Positions 53,887-64,000 of a stretch of 64,000 bases of DNA are shown here, piece by piece. This DNA comes from Lolium rigidum. Lineage: Eukaryota; Streptophyta; Magnoliopsida; Poales; Poaceae. The notes below the pieces were generated by a model. The model saw nothing but the letters and a program-made list of their open reading frames with translations, was not told the DNA's origin and ran no database searches. The position numbers were made by a program, and so were the translations under genes. Where the stretch lies: assembly GCF_022539505.1 (NCBI RefSeq), contig NC_061510.1:273367687-273431686 (forward strand), written 5' to 3'. Numbering within the stretch: the stretch's first letter is position 1; the number at the start of each line of letters is the position of its first letter.

Positions 53887-56800
53887 AAGGTTCCATTTGG
53901 AATTCTTGAAGTGTGGGGAAAAAGGGTATGTCGGTCTGTATCATTGATTCGATTAGGGATCATGGACTAGATTTTGTTTGCTTGCAAGAGACTATGAAGA
54001 AACAATACACTGCCAATTTCTTTAGGAAAATTGATCCTGGAGGGAGTTTTTTTTGGAAGTGGATTCCTTCTATAGGAAAATGCTGGGGTATCCTATGTGG
54101 TGCGAAACAAGACTCTTTTGGTGTGTTAGGTTACAAGCTTGGGCAGTTTACTTTGAGAATGGATTTATGGGATAATGTGAAAAAATGCAAATGGTCCCTT
54201 TTAACTGTTTATGGTCCTGCTCATTTGGATAGGAAGACTGAGTTCTTAGCAGAGCTTGCATCCTTTGGACATGGTGTTGATTGTCCGTTTATCATAGGAG
54301 GAGACTTTAATATTTTGCGACACTCTGGGGAGAAGAATAAAAAAAGTACCCTGCCTCACTTTTCTGACATCTTTAATTCGATTATCCATACTCTTGGTTT
54401 AAGGGAGATACATATGTCGGGAGGCGCATATACTTGGTCCAATAAACAGAGGGAGCCTACTTTAGAGAAACTTGATCGTGTCCTGATGTCTTCTGACTGG
54501 GAGGACATTTTTCCTCTAGTTCAAGTGAGGAAACTGGTATCGGAGCTTTCAGACCACAATCCTCTTTTGCTAATGTCTGGGGAAATTGATGGATCATTAA
54601 AAAGAAATCGGGAATTTCGTTTTGATATATCCTGGCTTAAAAATAAGGATTTTCTTCCTCAGGTTGAGAAAATATGGAAGTTGCCGGTTAATACTATGGA
54701 TCCCATTGATATCATGAATATTAAGTTGAAAAGGTTTAAAAAGCATTTTAAAGGGTGGGGCTCGAATCTTTTTGGTCATATAAGAAAAAGGAAGAAGGAG
54801 CTTAAGGAAGAGCTAGCCTTTTTAGAAAGTAAGGAAGAATATGATGCGCTCTCCTCTGAGGATTTTATTAGAAAAACGGAGGTGCTTATCGAGTTGCAAA
54901 AGATTTATGCAGATGAAGAGCTTTTTTGGTTACAGAGATCTCATGAGAGATGGTTGCTTGAAGGTGATCAAAACACCGCGTATTTTCATAGAGTCGCAAA
55001 TGGTCGGAGAAGAAAAAATTTGATTCATGTTTTAAAAGATGGAAATGTTGATATTGAGGGGACTAAAAATCTTTTGAAACATGCTACTGACTATTATAAG
55101 TCCTTGTTTGGACCGGCTCCTGGTAACTTGTTACATCTTGATGAGTCCTTGTGGTCGAGTGATGAAAACCTTAATGAAAATGATAACCTTGATTTGACTC
55201 GACCCTTTACTGTAGAGGAAATTGAGTCTGCCCTTTTTTCCATGGACGTTAACAAAGCACCGGGCCCAGATAATATTCCTATTGAATTCTTCCAACATTG
55301 TTGGCATTTGGTGAAACCTGAGATTATGTATCTCTTTGAGTGTTTTTATAACGGCACCCTAGATGTTAAGCGGCTTAATTACGGGATAATTACCTTACTC
55401 CCGAAGATGGTGGGGGCTGATCGTATAACTCAGTATCGTCCTATCTGTTTACTTAGATGTATCTACAAGTTGATTACCAAAACCCTTACTCTACGTTTGG
55501 AACCCTATTCCGGGAAATTGTTTAGTATTCAACAAAACGCTTTTATTAAAGGGAGGAATATTATGGATGGTGTTCTCTCTTTACACGAGATCCTTAATTA
55601 CACTCATGTCAAGAAGCAATGTGGGATTGTTTTAAAGTTGGATTTCGAAAAAGCGTACGACAAGGTTAATTGGAACTTCTTGTTGGAATGTCATAGAATT
55701 CGTGGGTTCAATGAACTCTGGTGTTCTTGGGTTAAAAAAAGCCTGTTTGAGGGGACGGTTAGTGTAAAATTAAACAATGAAATAGGCTCTTATTTCCAGA
55801 GTGCTAAAGGGGTGCGTCAAGGTGATCCTTGGTCGCCAACTCTGTTTAACCCGGTTGCTTGAAGCCCCGACTAAGATGGTGCTGCGTGCACAAGAGAATG
55901 ATATGCTTGTTGGCTTAGCCGATGATTTGATCCCTAAGGGAGTGGCGGTTTTGCAATATGCCGATGATACGGTGTTATGTATTCAGCATGATCCTGATAA
56001 AGCGATAAATCTGAAGTTGTTGCTTTACTCCTTTGAGTTAATGTCGGGGCTTAAGATTAACTTCTTGAAAAGTGAAATCTTTATCATCGGAGGGGATAAT
56101 GAGATTGCTGGCTTATATTCTGATATGTTTGGATGTCAAGTGGGTACTCTTCCTATGAAATATCTGGGGGTGCCCATATCTTCGGTAGCCTTGAAAACTT
56201 CAGACTGGGACTATGTCGATGATAAGCTTGTTAGGAAACTTGATGCTTGGATTGGTAATAATGCTTCCTCAGGCGCTAAGAAAGTGCTTATTGATGCTTG
56301 CTTGTCTTCCACTCTGTACTATCCCATGTCCATGTTTCGTTGAACAAGACCTTTTTGGAAAAAGCTGACAAACATAGGAAACGTTTCTTTTGGCAAAAAA
56401 AGAAAGATAAAAAAAGTTACTACATGGTTAGTTGGGACAAAGTGTGTAGATCGAAGAGGAAAGGGGGCCTAGGCATTAAAAATTTAAGAAGACAAAATAT
56501 CAGCTTGTTAACTAAGTGGTGGTGGAAATTGGATACACAGGATGGTTTGTGGCAGAGAATTGTTAAAGCGAGATATTTGAGAAATAAAACTATTGCTAAT
56601 GTGCTTCCTAGGTTTTCAGATTCTCCTTGTTGGAAATCCTTAATGCAAGTGAAAGAAACATATATGGCTGGGAGGAAACTTTCCTTAAAAAATGGAGGTG
56701 TGGTAAGACTTTGGGAGGATCCTTGGGATAGTGAATTTCCTTTATGCGAAACATATCCTGATCTTTATGACATTTGTCAGATGAAAGGTTGCACTATTAA

Positions 56801-57563
56801 AGAGTTTGTTGAAAAAAATGGTGATATGAGGTTTCGTAGGCGTTTGCATGGTGACCTAGCTACTCAATGGGGAATCATTAATGCAAAAGTTAATTGCATT
56901 AACTTAGAGGAGACGGATGATATGATCACTTGGGGATTTACTAATAATAAGAGATTTTCAACTAAATCGGTTTATGATTACCTTGAGAGAAATCTGTTTG
57001 GTTCTGATAATAGGCTGATTTGGAATGCAAAAATTCCTTTGAAAATTCAGATTTTCATGTGGCAAGTTTTTCGAAATGCTATTCCTACGCGTGACAATAT
57101 GCGAAGACGAAAGTGGCCTGGGAATCCTGTTTGCTCTTTTTGTAACCAGTTGGAAACAATTGAGCACCTTTTCTTTACATGCTCGGTGGCCCGAGTTACC
57201 TGGGCAACTTTGGGTAAAATTATTGGTGCGAGACAATGCCCGAGTTCCTTATGGCAAGCTATTAATTGGTTCTATGCTTTTCTCCCTGGTGGTGATCAGA
57301 TTTATATGGTGGGCATTGCTGCGGTGTGCTGGTCCATTTGGAATGTTCGAAATAGAGTTACTTTTGATGGGCATGTGATGAAATCACCCATGGAAGCTAT
57401 TTTCATTGTTTGTTCGTTTTTGATATATTGGGCAGGTTTACAACCTGAAGAGATCAAGGAACAGATGGTCCAGGGTTCGGAGAAACTGATGAGGATGGCG
57501 GCAGAATTCACCAAGAAGATCAAGACTGGACCGGCTCGGCTGACGGCGGGTAATGGTCAGTGA
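53883..57563 (+). pseudogene. LINE ORF2: endonuclease, reverse transcriptase, zf-RVT
   Basis: The ATG at 53883 gives MKGSIWNS, then a TGA at codon 9 where relatives have an Arg (CGA>TGA fits CpG decay). The frame then continues. The endonuclease (to about 54570) shows CLQET, GGDFNILRH and LSDHNPLL. Reverse transcriptase (55200-56300) shows KAPGPDNIPIEF, LDFEKAYDKV, GVRQGDPWSPTLFN and, after a one-base insertion near 55860, the catalytic QYADDTVLC (about 55957). A second frameshift lies near 56330. The zf-RVT region follows at 56900-57200 (FSTKSVYDYLE, IPLKIQIFMWQVF, CSFCNQLETIEHLFFTC). The first intact stretch runs 53913-55862. Confidence 0.9.
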
Positions 57564-57980
57564 CCTGGGTGAGTCTGGATGTTGCGCTGTTCTACCTGAT
57601 GAATGTTTTGGATCCTCATGAAGTGACTTGCTGTCGGATATGATGCACAAGATCCTTGGAAGCTATTCTATTCTCCTCCTGGCAACTTTTGATGTTGGTT
57701 TTGTCTCCTGGAACTAGTTGTCATTTGGTCGAGTGGTTTTATGGTTGTAAGGGTTCTTTGATCAAACTTGGTTAGGATGTAGGCTAAAGTGGTAACAGGT
57801 TTTTGTCCCATGGTGTTATCTTTGCTTTGCAAGGATATCACAGTGGGTTTCCTGTTAGTGCTCCAGCTCGCTTCTCTTCCTCCTCCCCCCCTTCCTGGTG
57901 TGTTTGGTGTGTGTGTCGAACAATGTATTTCCGTTTTTATGATGAAATGGAAAGGGGTGAGAAGCCCGGTTGGAAAAATG

Positions 57981-58296
57981 TTCCTTCGTTTCTTGGAGTT
58001 TTCTCACAAGTTGCAGTCAACTGCATGCCTGAGCTGTCCGCGCTCTCCGTCTTTCCCTGCTGCCGACCTGCATGCGGTGAGCAAATCTACTCCAGAGAGA
58101 CACTTGTTTTAGTTTCCGTATGCATGCCCACGTAAATCCCTTCAGGTCCACGTCCTTTTCTTCGCTCACCATCTTGTTGCACTAATGCAGAATGAATCAT
58201 GCATGATCATTGATCAAAATCACATCAGAAAATGAAAGGAGTGAGTTTCACCTTTTCACTTCCCGTTTATGAATTTGGGGCAGCATGCATTTCCCC
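57981..58296. other. Unassigned stretch
   Basis: Sequence following the LINE 3' end. It contains short frames only, with no recognised repeat or gene. Confidence 0.4.
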
Positions 58297-58960
58297 CTTT
58301 TTTAGGGAAAGCCAACACGGCACACTTTACTGATTATGAATCGAAGATTACATCATCCGCCGACACAGAAACAAGGAAATCAGGAGGTTCATCTTGCAAA
58401 ACAATTCTCAAAGACCCTCTAAATGTCTAGCTAAAACATGTGACGCCATATTAGTATTGGCTTTCCTACGTCAATGAGAAAACAAAACTTCAGAAAAAGT
58501 AGGACACGATAAGGCACGTTACTCGTAGATAGCAAAGAGAATTCCCGCCTTCATTCATTACCTCGATCACGTCCATGCAGTTGGAATTAATTTCCGCTCG
58601 ATTGCAGATCATCTAGGCAGCTAGGACCGTCTCGAAGTGCTCGTACGTGCTTCAGCCGTCGACGGATCAGAGATAAAAGGTAATACCACAGGCACTTGCT
58701 GCCATGAAAAAAACACGTTGTCTCAAAGGACCGCTCCAGTGCTACCCGAGCCAGAGTCAGCACAGAACCCCACGTCAACGTTTATGTTTGCAAAGTTCTC
58801 CCTAGGTTTCACCCAAACATGACTAGTGAACCCCTCCTTCTTTCTTGCTCTTGAAAATTTTAAATCCTGTGTTGAGATGGCCTGAGCACTTCTGGCTGGG
58901 GGTCTGGACCGCCTCACAATGTGTAACCTTTCTTCGCTCCCACCTAACATACCAAACTTT
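58297..58960 (-). pseudogene. LINE relic: RNase H-like (RVT_3) domain
   Basis: On the minus strand, translation in shifting frames gives VWVKPRENFANINVDVGFCA, GSGSTGAVL, NRAEINSNCMDVIEVMNEGG, RKANTNMASHVLARHLEG and DEPPDFLVSVSADDV, in the order of the plant L1-type RNase H domain (WxKP...NVDVGF start, AE, VIEVMN, REAN...AHxLA, PPxFL end). A plus-strand t-run at 58296-58301 may be the poly(A) end. Multiple stops. It is a 5'-truncated LINE, unrelated in position to the L1 at 51492-57980. Confidence 0.68.
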
Positions 58961-59003
58961 CACTAGTAGCAAACTGGCATGTAGTCCCGGTTTGGGAGGC
59001 CCT
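58961..59003 (+). mobile_element. CACTA terminus fragment of a second family
   Basis: It begins cactagtagcaaactggcat and continues with tagtcccggtttgggaggcc. This matches the grass CACTA end type cactagtagaaaa...tagtcccggtt, different from the CACTACAGGAA family elsewhere in the window. No second terminus was found before the end, so it is a truncated remnant. Confidence 0.6.
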
Positions 59004-59349
59004 CCAGAATTATGATATCAATATATTCAAAACAGGCACCAAACTTCAACAGTTAGCAGATCATTACGATCAACAGCCGGGAGAAGTAGAGCTGTTGTTG
59101 ATCGTTCACGCAGGAGAGCCTCCAGAATTGAACCGCCATCCCTCTCAGTATCACACACTATGATATGAACTCTCCCGCCAAAACATTATCCTGTTTTTAC
59201 CCTGTTAAACCGTGTCAAGTTTTACCTTACTTGACAATTTCATCCAACACCTCACATCATTACTGGTTGGGCTAACTTGTCAGGACACCAACCGGGGAGC
59301 TTAAAAATAGTAAAGCAGGAGAAGAACCCCACTGAATATATATCATTAA

Positions 59350-59636
59350 GGGCTCGTTTGATATCAAAGGATAGGAAAAACATAGGAGTAGGAAAAACAT
59401 AGGTTGGCGTGTCATGCATATTCGAATCTTATGGAAAGATCAAGTGTGCTTAATTGTAGCAAAGGAATTTTTTATGAGGTACGATCTAATGTTTTTATAC
59501 CATTTGCACTACAAGATTCATATAAAATTAGTTCTATAAGATATATTTTTATGAATCAAACAACTTGTGTATAATTTTTTTCATGCTATCAAAATCCTAT
59601 ACAATTTCTATACAAATTCTATGAATCAAAGGCCCC
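59350..59636. mobile_element. Tourist-like MITE (287 bp)
   Basis: It begins gggctcgtttgatatcaaag and ends ctatgaatcaaaggcccc, an imperfect inverted repeat. It is flanked by taa (59347-59349, 59637-59639). The interior is AT-rich with ataggaaaaacatagg repeats. This matches the widespread gggcctctttgattcatagga-type grass MITEs of the PIF/Harbinger superfamily. Confidence 0.8.
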
Positions 59637-59639
59637 TAA

Positions 59640-60624
59640 AAAGAATGATGTGATGCCAAAAATGAACGTGGTTCAAACCTAGCTGACCGGTTGCACCACT
59701 AACTAGAACCGTCAAAATAGCCAGGTGTTTTCCCTCTCTCTCCTTGACGAACCCAATCTGCTTCCATGCACAACTCGCAATTAGCTTGAACTTTTTGGTG
59801 AATTGGTTGATGAATGTAACTCAATATGGTATCAAAACTAGGAGATCTATCACCGGTCGATGCAACCTAAACAAGATTCACAACGATCTTTTCGAGTGTG
59901 CCCAAGTATAATTAGGGGTTGATGGTTATTTGGTTCGAGCATTTGGGTGAACGAATTAATGCATATGTAAATAACAATGAAATAATATTTACATTTCAAT
60001 CATCCATGCAGTGATTCACGAGTAAGCAAGTGACAAAAACCGCGATTACGAACACCCGTCGGACATCGACGCATCAAGCAAGGCATGATCATAGGTTCTA
60101 TGATCATCTCTCACAATGATAACGCATGATGAATTATTGGGATGCACAGCTGCCATAGAAAGAGATGGAGAACAGGGATTTTGCCAGTGGCCGGTGGGCT
60201 GGGGCTGCAATCGCTTATCAATCACTGAAACTACAGCGGCGTATTCGATCACCTGGCGAAGGAAGGCGACGGAGAGACGCTCGTCGCAACGCCGTCCGCG
60301 AACATGCGCTGCCGCGCTGGCTGTTGGTGGGTAAGACGTCGAGGTCTCACTTCTCAGCTCAGCCCACACGCTGTCGCCGGTGTAGCCGTGTAAGGTGTTC
60401 GTTTGTCCGTTGGTTGTTATGCTGAGCCATCCGGCCGCTCCCTGATTAGTCCATGTAGTTGTGTTGTTGGCTATCCTATTCTTAGTTTTGAAACAAGCCG
60501 AATAATAGCCCAACGAGATTGCAGGACTACACGGCGAAAGGCGCTCAGATTTTGATGGCGTGCGGCCTCATTTCAGCGGTTTGCTCGGAACCTAGGTCTT
60601 GGGTGGCAGCTGGGGCATCGGGTC
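59640..60624. other. Unassigned, possibly retroposon-derived
   Basis: There is no clear gene. A 155-codon minus-strand frame (60046-60513) shows no domain I recognise. The DNA at 60515-60624 and 61005-61130, once the MITE between them is removed, ends in a ttggcttgtaacag...gcaatgaatgcaaaccc stretch that looks like the 3' end of a plant retroposon or transcript on the plus strand. Confidence 0.3.
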
Positions 60625-60992
60625 GAAAACTTGTTTTTACAGGCGCCGGTACCTACCGGAGTGACGTCAGCAATGACGTCAGTCATGTGCTGGCCAATTT
60701 TTTCACAAAATTGTAAAAGAAATTTGAAACATAAATGAAACATAACTGAAATACTAAAAAATTTGTGAAACAAACTGTAGTGACGTCAACAATGATGTCA
60801 TCAATTTCATTTTTTATCAGACTGTTTCACAATGTTTTCCATGTATCACTTTAGTTTCAAAAAAAAATCAACTATGTTTCAATTATTAGTTTTATATTAG
60901 ACAAATGTCAAAAGCCTCACCAATCTCAAAGAAAAGAGTGGACGGTAGCTATGAAACCTACACCTACCGGCGCTTTTAAAATCGCCGCTCTC
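60625..60992. mobile_element. Small MULE-like MITE
   Basis: A 368-bp insertion flanked by the 12-bp repeat gggcatcgggtc (60613-60624, 60993-61004). At least 9-10 bp of this is probably a TSD. The ends gaaaacttgtttttacaggc and (complement) cgagagcggcgattttaaaa lead into shared gcgccggta, an imperfect ~28-bp inverted repeat. The interior is AT-rich with repeated tgacgtca-type motifs (60660-60690, 60780-60800). The TSD length suggests Mutator-like. Confidence 0.65.
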
Positions 60993-61004
60993 GGGCATCG
61001 GGTC

Positions 61005-62094
61005 TTGCGACAATTCCTTCTAAGACTTAGCCGTAGGATGTTGTGTTGTACCGGGTGTAGCCTTTCTTGGCTTGTAACAGTATATCTATTTATGCAATGA
61101 ATGCAAACCCTTTTGCGTTTTTTTCGATAATAAAACCATCCTGTGCAAGTGAACTAGGCAGTTTAGCGGTACTTCGATGCATAATCCTTTATTTCTCTGG
61201 TGACAGAAAGATATTTTAGGTGTCAATTAGTCCCACAAGATTTTTGTTCCGCCTCCATTTTCTGCTTGCTCTGTAATCAGTTTCAGTTACTTGATTGTCC
61301 ATGCATTAGCTGCCGTTCTGAAACCTCGAACTGCAGGCAGCAATTGTGGGCAAGTACGTACCTGACTCCAATCAGTTTAACACAGCACGCAGTAGGTAGG
61401 TAGCTAACGTGTTGGCATCGTCTAACTATACACGTACGAACACACCACACACGCACATGATGGGAACCCTTTAATTTCAGCTCAATTAATAACGAAGACT
61501 AAACAAAATGGCGTTTGGAGGTACTAGCTAGGATGAATCTGATTAGTGCTGGCACTGCCAATCTGCTATGAATGTATCAGTCCGGTCCACCGATCTCCTC
61601 GGTGCCACTTTCTGTTACGTGTTAGCTTAGCCATGAATAGTAGTTTACGTAAATCACAAACTTCATGGCGATGCGTGGTTTACAAGATACTCGGCCCCCA
61701 TTGCTGGTTTGCTTTAGAGAGCCGATGATCCTATACGTAGCAGTAGGACATCTACATGTGTCGAATTAAGTTTGCACTTGCACGTCTAACTTGAAGAAGA
61801 GAAGATTTGACACACCCCGACGACCCAACTTTTGTTGTTTCTCCTCGGAATGACAATGAATGTTGTATGCGACTCTTTTTATGAAACAATGCAAAAAAAA
61901 ATTACCATTTTTATTGCTAGAGAAGGAGTTTTAGAGTGTTAGAAACCGAAAAGATCAAGGCAATACTCCTTTGGACCGAGAAAGACCACATAACTGCCTC
62001 GTCTTTCATTCTAGACACCATCATAGCAACAGTTGAGGGATTTCTCCTGACTTCCCACGACACAAACACAACAAGCGGTGCCATCACTCTTCTT
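61005..62094. other. No feature recognised
   Basis: Apart from the retroposon-like tail to about 61130, no conserved frame, terminal repeat or RNA gene is visible. Composition is ordinary, with several short frames of 60-70 codons that show no similarity to known families. Confidence 0.4.
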
Positions 62095-63075
62095 GAATGA
62101 TCTTTTTATTGAAGTGGGAAATTACCCTGGTCTCTCTATTGAAGATATGCATACAATCTTTATTTTATTTATTTAACAAAGGAAAAAAGACTTATAATGG
62201 TCATACAAGCTGAACACGCCCAACAAAGTGTCAAAACACTACCAACTAGCACAACAATGGAGATAGAGCCGGGTTGACACCAATGAGACCTATACACTCT
62301 TTATGTATGTCCAAACTCTTATTGTGAAGCGGCAAATGAAAAGGAGGTGACTATCGGATTCATGGGATTGGTTGCAAAGTTCACAATTGCCACAATTTTT
62401 CCATTCATGACATTTGAGCCTATTTTCTGCCCAAACTCTATTTTAGAGCACCAACCAAGTGAAGATCTTGCATTTTGGAGTTTTCCAAGAGGCTTCCAAA
62501 CTGTGGATGGCATGATGGAGGTGGTAAGGTCCTCAAATTGCATCTTGTACGTCGAAGATGAGGAGTAGTAGCCATGAGTAATTAGTTTCCATATGATCGA
62601 ATCATGAGCTCCTTCAATAAGATGAATGTGGGATAATCTGTCCTAATGGTTGGCAGATTGTGCAATATGCTCCAAGGAAAGCGCCCATCTTGCATGTTGA
62701 TTTGCGAAACCCAAAAGTTGCTCTCCATGGCTTATCGAACGTTGCATTTTCTATTTTTAGAGATCTTGTATATGAGAGGAGTGATATCTTTAGGTCGGAA
62801 CCCATCAACCTCAAGAGGACTACTAAAAGAGAACCTTATTACAGTAACTGATAGTAACCTTTGTGGCCGTCGTGAAGAGATCTCTACCATTAGCATTGCA
62901 AGGTGCTCTAAGCCTGGTCCAAGGACTCATCCATCCATTCCAACTAATGCCATCTCAATCGAAGTGCAACGGCAAACTTAGTAAGCTAGAGGATTCCATG
63001 TCCTCATTTTCTAGCCATCCATGGAAGAGCGGAAGATGAAGCACCTTTTCGTAACCGTACCCAAAGCCACCGCGA
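62095..63075 (-). pseudogene. LINE ORF2 3' relic (zf-RVT region)
   Basis: On the minus strand, from about 63070 down, broken frames show WNGWMSPWTRL-like, RDLFTTATKVTISYCNK, DITPLIYKISKNRKCNVR and then CELCNQ...HLLFICRFTIRVWT-like text near 62400-62300. This is the conserved course of plant LINE ORF2 C-termini, including the zf-RVT cysteines. The 3' end near 62110 resembles a LINE tail (aattaccctggtctct on the plus strand) next to tttttattgaagtgg. Many stops and shifts. Confidence 0.6.
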
Positions 63076-63648
63076 AACGCTCTGAAATAGTTGGCCATTT
63101 TAGGAGTCCTCCGTTTCTGTCAGTTGGACTGTACGTGTTCTTTTTGGAAATCTTTGAGATGTTTTTTTAGAAAAATTCAATCTGCGGTTTCTATGATGCT
63201 GCTAGGCTGCACCAGGACCGTGAGTCCAGAAAGGAAACTAGCGCATGAGGCCCACGACTCCAGAGGCGACACACCATCTAATTTGGCACCATCTTTTTTT
63301 TTATTTGTCGCCACTGATACTTGTATTCTGGCACGTTATAGGTTGCTCATCCTAAGAAAGCATGGTATCATAAGTAATCTGCCGAGTTGGCAATGGAGTT
63401 AAAGGAGAAAAGAGAGTAACATCAGGCGTTCATAGACAAAAAAAAAACTACTACACCAACCTGGTGTAAGCATGAGGCCCCAAGTCACTTAAATACACCC
63501 ACACTTAGGCACTTAAGAGTTAATGCATTGGAATATTCGTCCCTTACAACAAATCTCCTATGATAGCGTGTTAGGAGACAATGAACTGGAAGCTGACATA
63601 AAAGTTGATTTCAAGAAAAGGATTTCGAAGAGGACACCCCTATTGATA
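63076..63648. other. No feature recognised
   Basis: No gene or mobile-element end could be supported here. Confidence 0.4.
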
Positions 63649-64000
63649 TCTATACCTAATAATAAAGGAGCTAAGGTTTCTGCCAAAATTTTCGTCAACG
63701 CTTTTTTATAGACGGTTTTACCCTCCCATCAAATCACATAATACGGCACAACTGCCACGCACGTACCGGTTGGTTCTTTTATTTCGCACATCCCTGAGCT
63801 TCCCTGTTCGATTCCCACAACCCACACACCGCTGGCCGTCCATAGCCGTGAGCACGTTCTCCATCCTCCTGCTCCGTGCGAGGCTTCTCCTCAACTTTCC
63901 TAGCAGATCCAGTGCAGTTGAGCATCCGGGACTGCGGGCGGCCTCTCCCCGCTCAGGTCGTCAGCATCTTGTACCGGGACACTGCGTACATGAGCCTTCC
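63649..64000 (+). mobile_element. Candidate Helitron 5' end, cut by the window edge
   Basis: The sequence tctatacctaataataaag begins at 63649 directly after an A (gata|tctata). This matches the TC start, A|T insertion site and tctataccta(c/a)taataaag-like 5' end that I associate with grass Helitrons. The rest of the window (GC-richer from 63780) would be inside the element. The 3' CTRR end and hairpin lie outside the window, so this cannot be confirmed. Confidence 0.35.

Larger units (their letters stand above)
51492..57980 (+). mobile_element. L1-type LINE, two ORFs, decayed
   Basis: Non-LTR retrotransposon inserted in tandem unit 3 just after the sequence ggagcgccgaattc. ORF1 (to 53886) and ORF2 (53883-57563) overlap by the four bases atga. 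A 3' untranslated region of about 400 bp follows. Both edges are approximate: homology to the other tandem copies stops at about 51491, and no convincing TSD was found around 57980. ORF2 has a premature stop and two frameshifts, so this copy is inactive. Confidence 0.88.

Noticed and set aside
59060..59105. Short inverted repeat gatcaacagc / gctgttgttgatc as a terminator or miRNA
   Set aside because: Imperfect, only about 10 bp of pairing and no supporting context.
60046..60513. 155-codon minus-strand frame as a gene
   Set aside because: No recognised domain, no start context, and neighbouring sequence looks retroposon-derived.
1..64000. CRISPR arrays, bacterial operons, tRNA genes
   Set aside because: None seen. 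The regular repeats are transposon subterminal motifs and tandem arrays; the DNA is from a plant nuclear genome.

Overview
This is repeat-dense grass DNA, most likely Triticeae or another Pooideae (wheat/barley/rye type). The evidence is CACTA transposons with CACTACAGGAA ends, Athila-like and Tat-like Ty3/gypsy elements with grass-type primer-binding sites, L1-type LINEs, a Pack-MULE carrying an AP2/ERF gene, and PIF/Harbinger, hAT and Stowaway elements. I found no clearly intact host gene. Nearly everything annotatable is a mobile element or a relic of one. All boundaries were read by eye from target-site duplications (TSDs), terminal repeats and comparison of repeated copies.

Layout. A low-copy unit of a few kb is present three times in tandem (about 1-5594, 7360-45480 and 45481-51491). 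Units 2 and 3 hold relics of a gene with a NAM-associated C-terminal domain. The three copies have been broken up by different insertions, so each copy often serves as the empty site for another. Unit 1 carries a small 8-bp-TSD element (168-628) and a 3.27-kb CACTA element (1330-4599). Between units 1 and 2 lie a second copy of the small element (5195-5582) and a Pack-MULE with an AP2/ERF gene (5613-7349). Unit 2 is split by a four-level nest: CACTA (8150-38770) > Tat-type gypsy A (9499-36849, minus strand) > Athila-like element B (11500-26008) > related element C (11558-17880). With A removed, the outer CACTA is about 3265 bp, almost the same size as the CACTA in unit 1. Unit 2 also holds a retroposon (39423-41016), a PIF/Harbinger element (41441-43324) and a hAT element (43432-44083). 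Unit 3 has a PIF/Harbinger element (46591-47906), a retroposon with a 15-bp TSD (48354-49724), a further PIF-like right end at 51130 and a decayed L1 LINE (about 51492-57980).

From about 58.3 kb to the end there are scattered relics: LINE RNase H and zf-RVT fragments, a CACTA end fragment, a Tourist-like MITE, a MULE-like MITE and a possible Helitron 5' end at 63649.

The points most worth following up are: a 5S-rRNA-like stretch with recognisable A- and C-box parts in both non-autonomous CACTA copies; a spliced antisense gene with its own TATA box inside the Tat element; the Pack-MULE whose ~0.5-kb inverted repeats contain the end of its captured AP2 gene and whose promoter has three TATA motifs at 23-bp spacing; and the triplicated unit with many filled and empty insertion sites.
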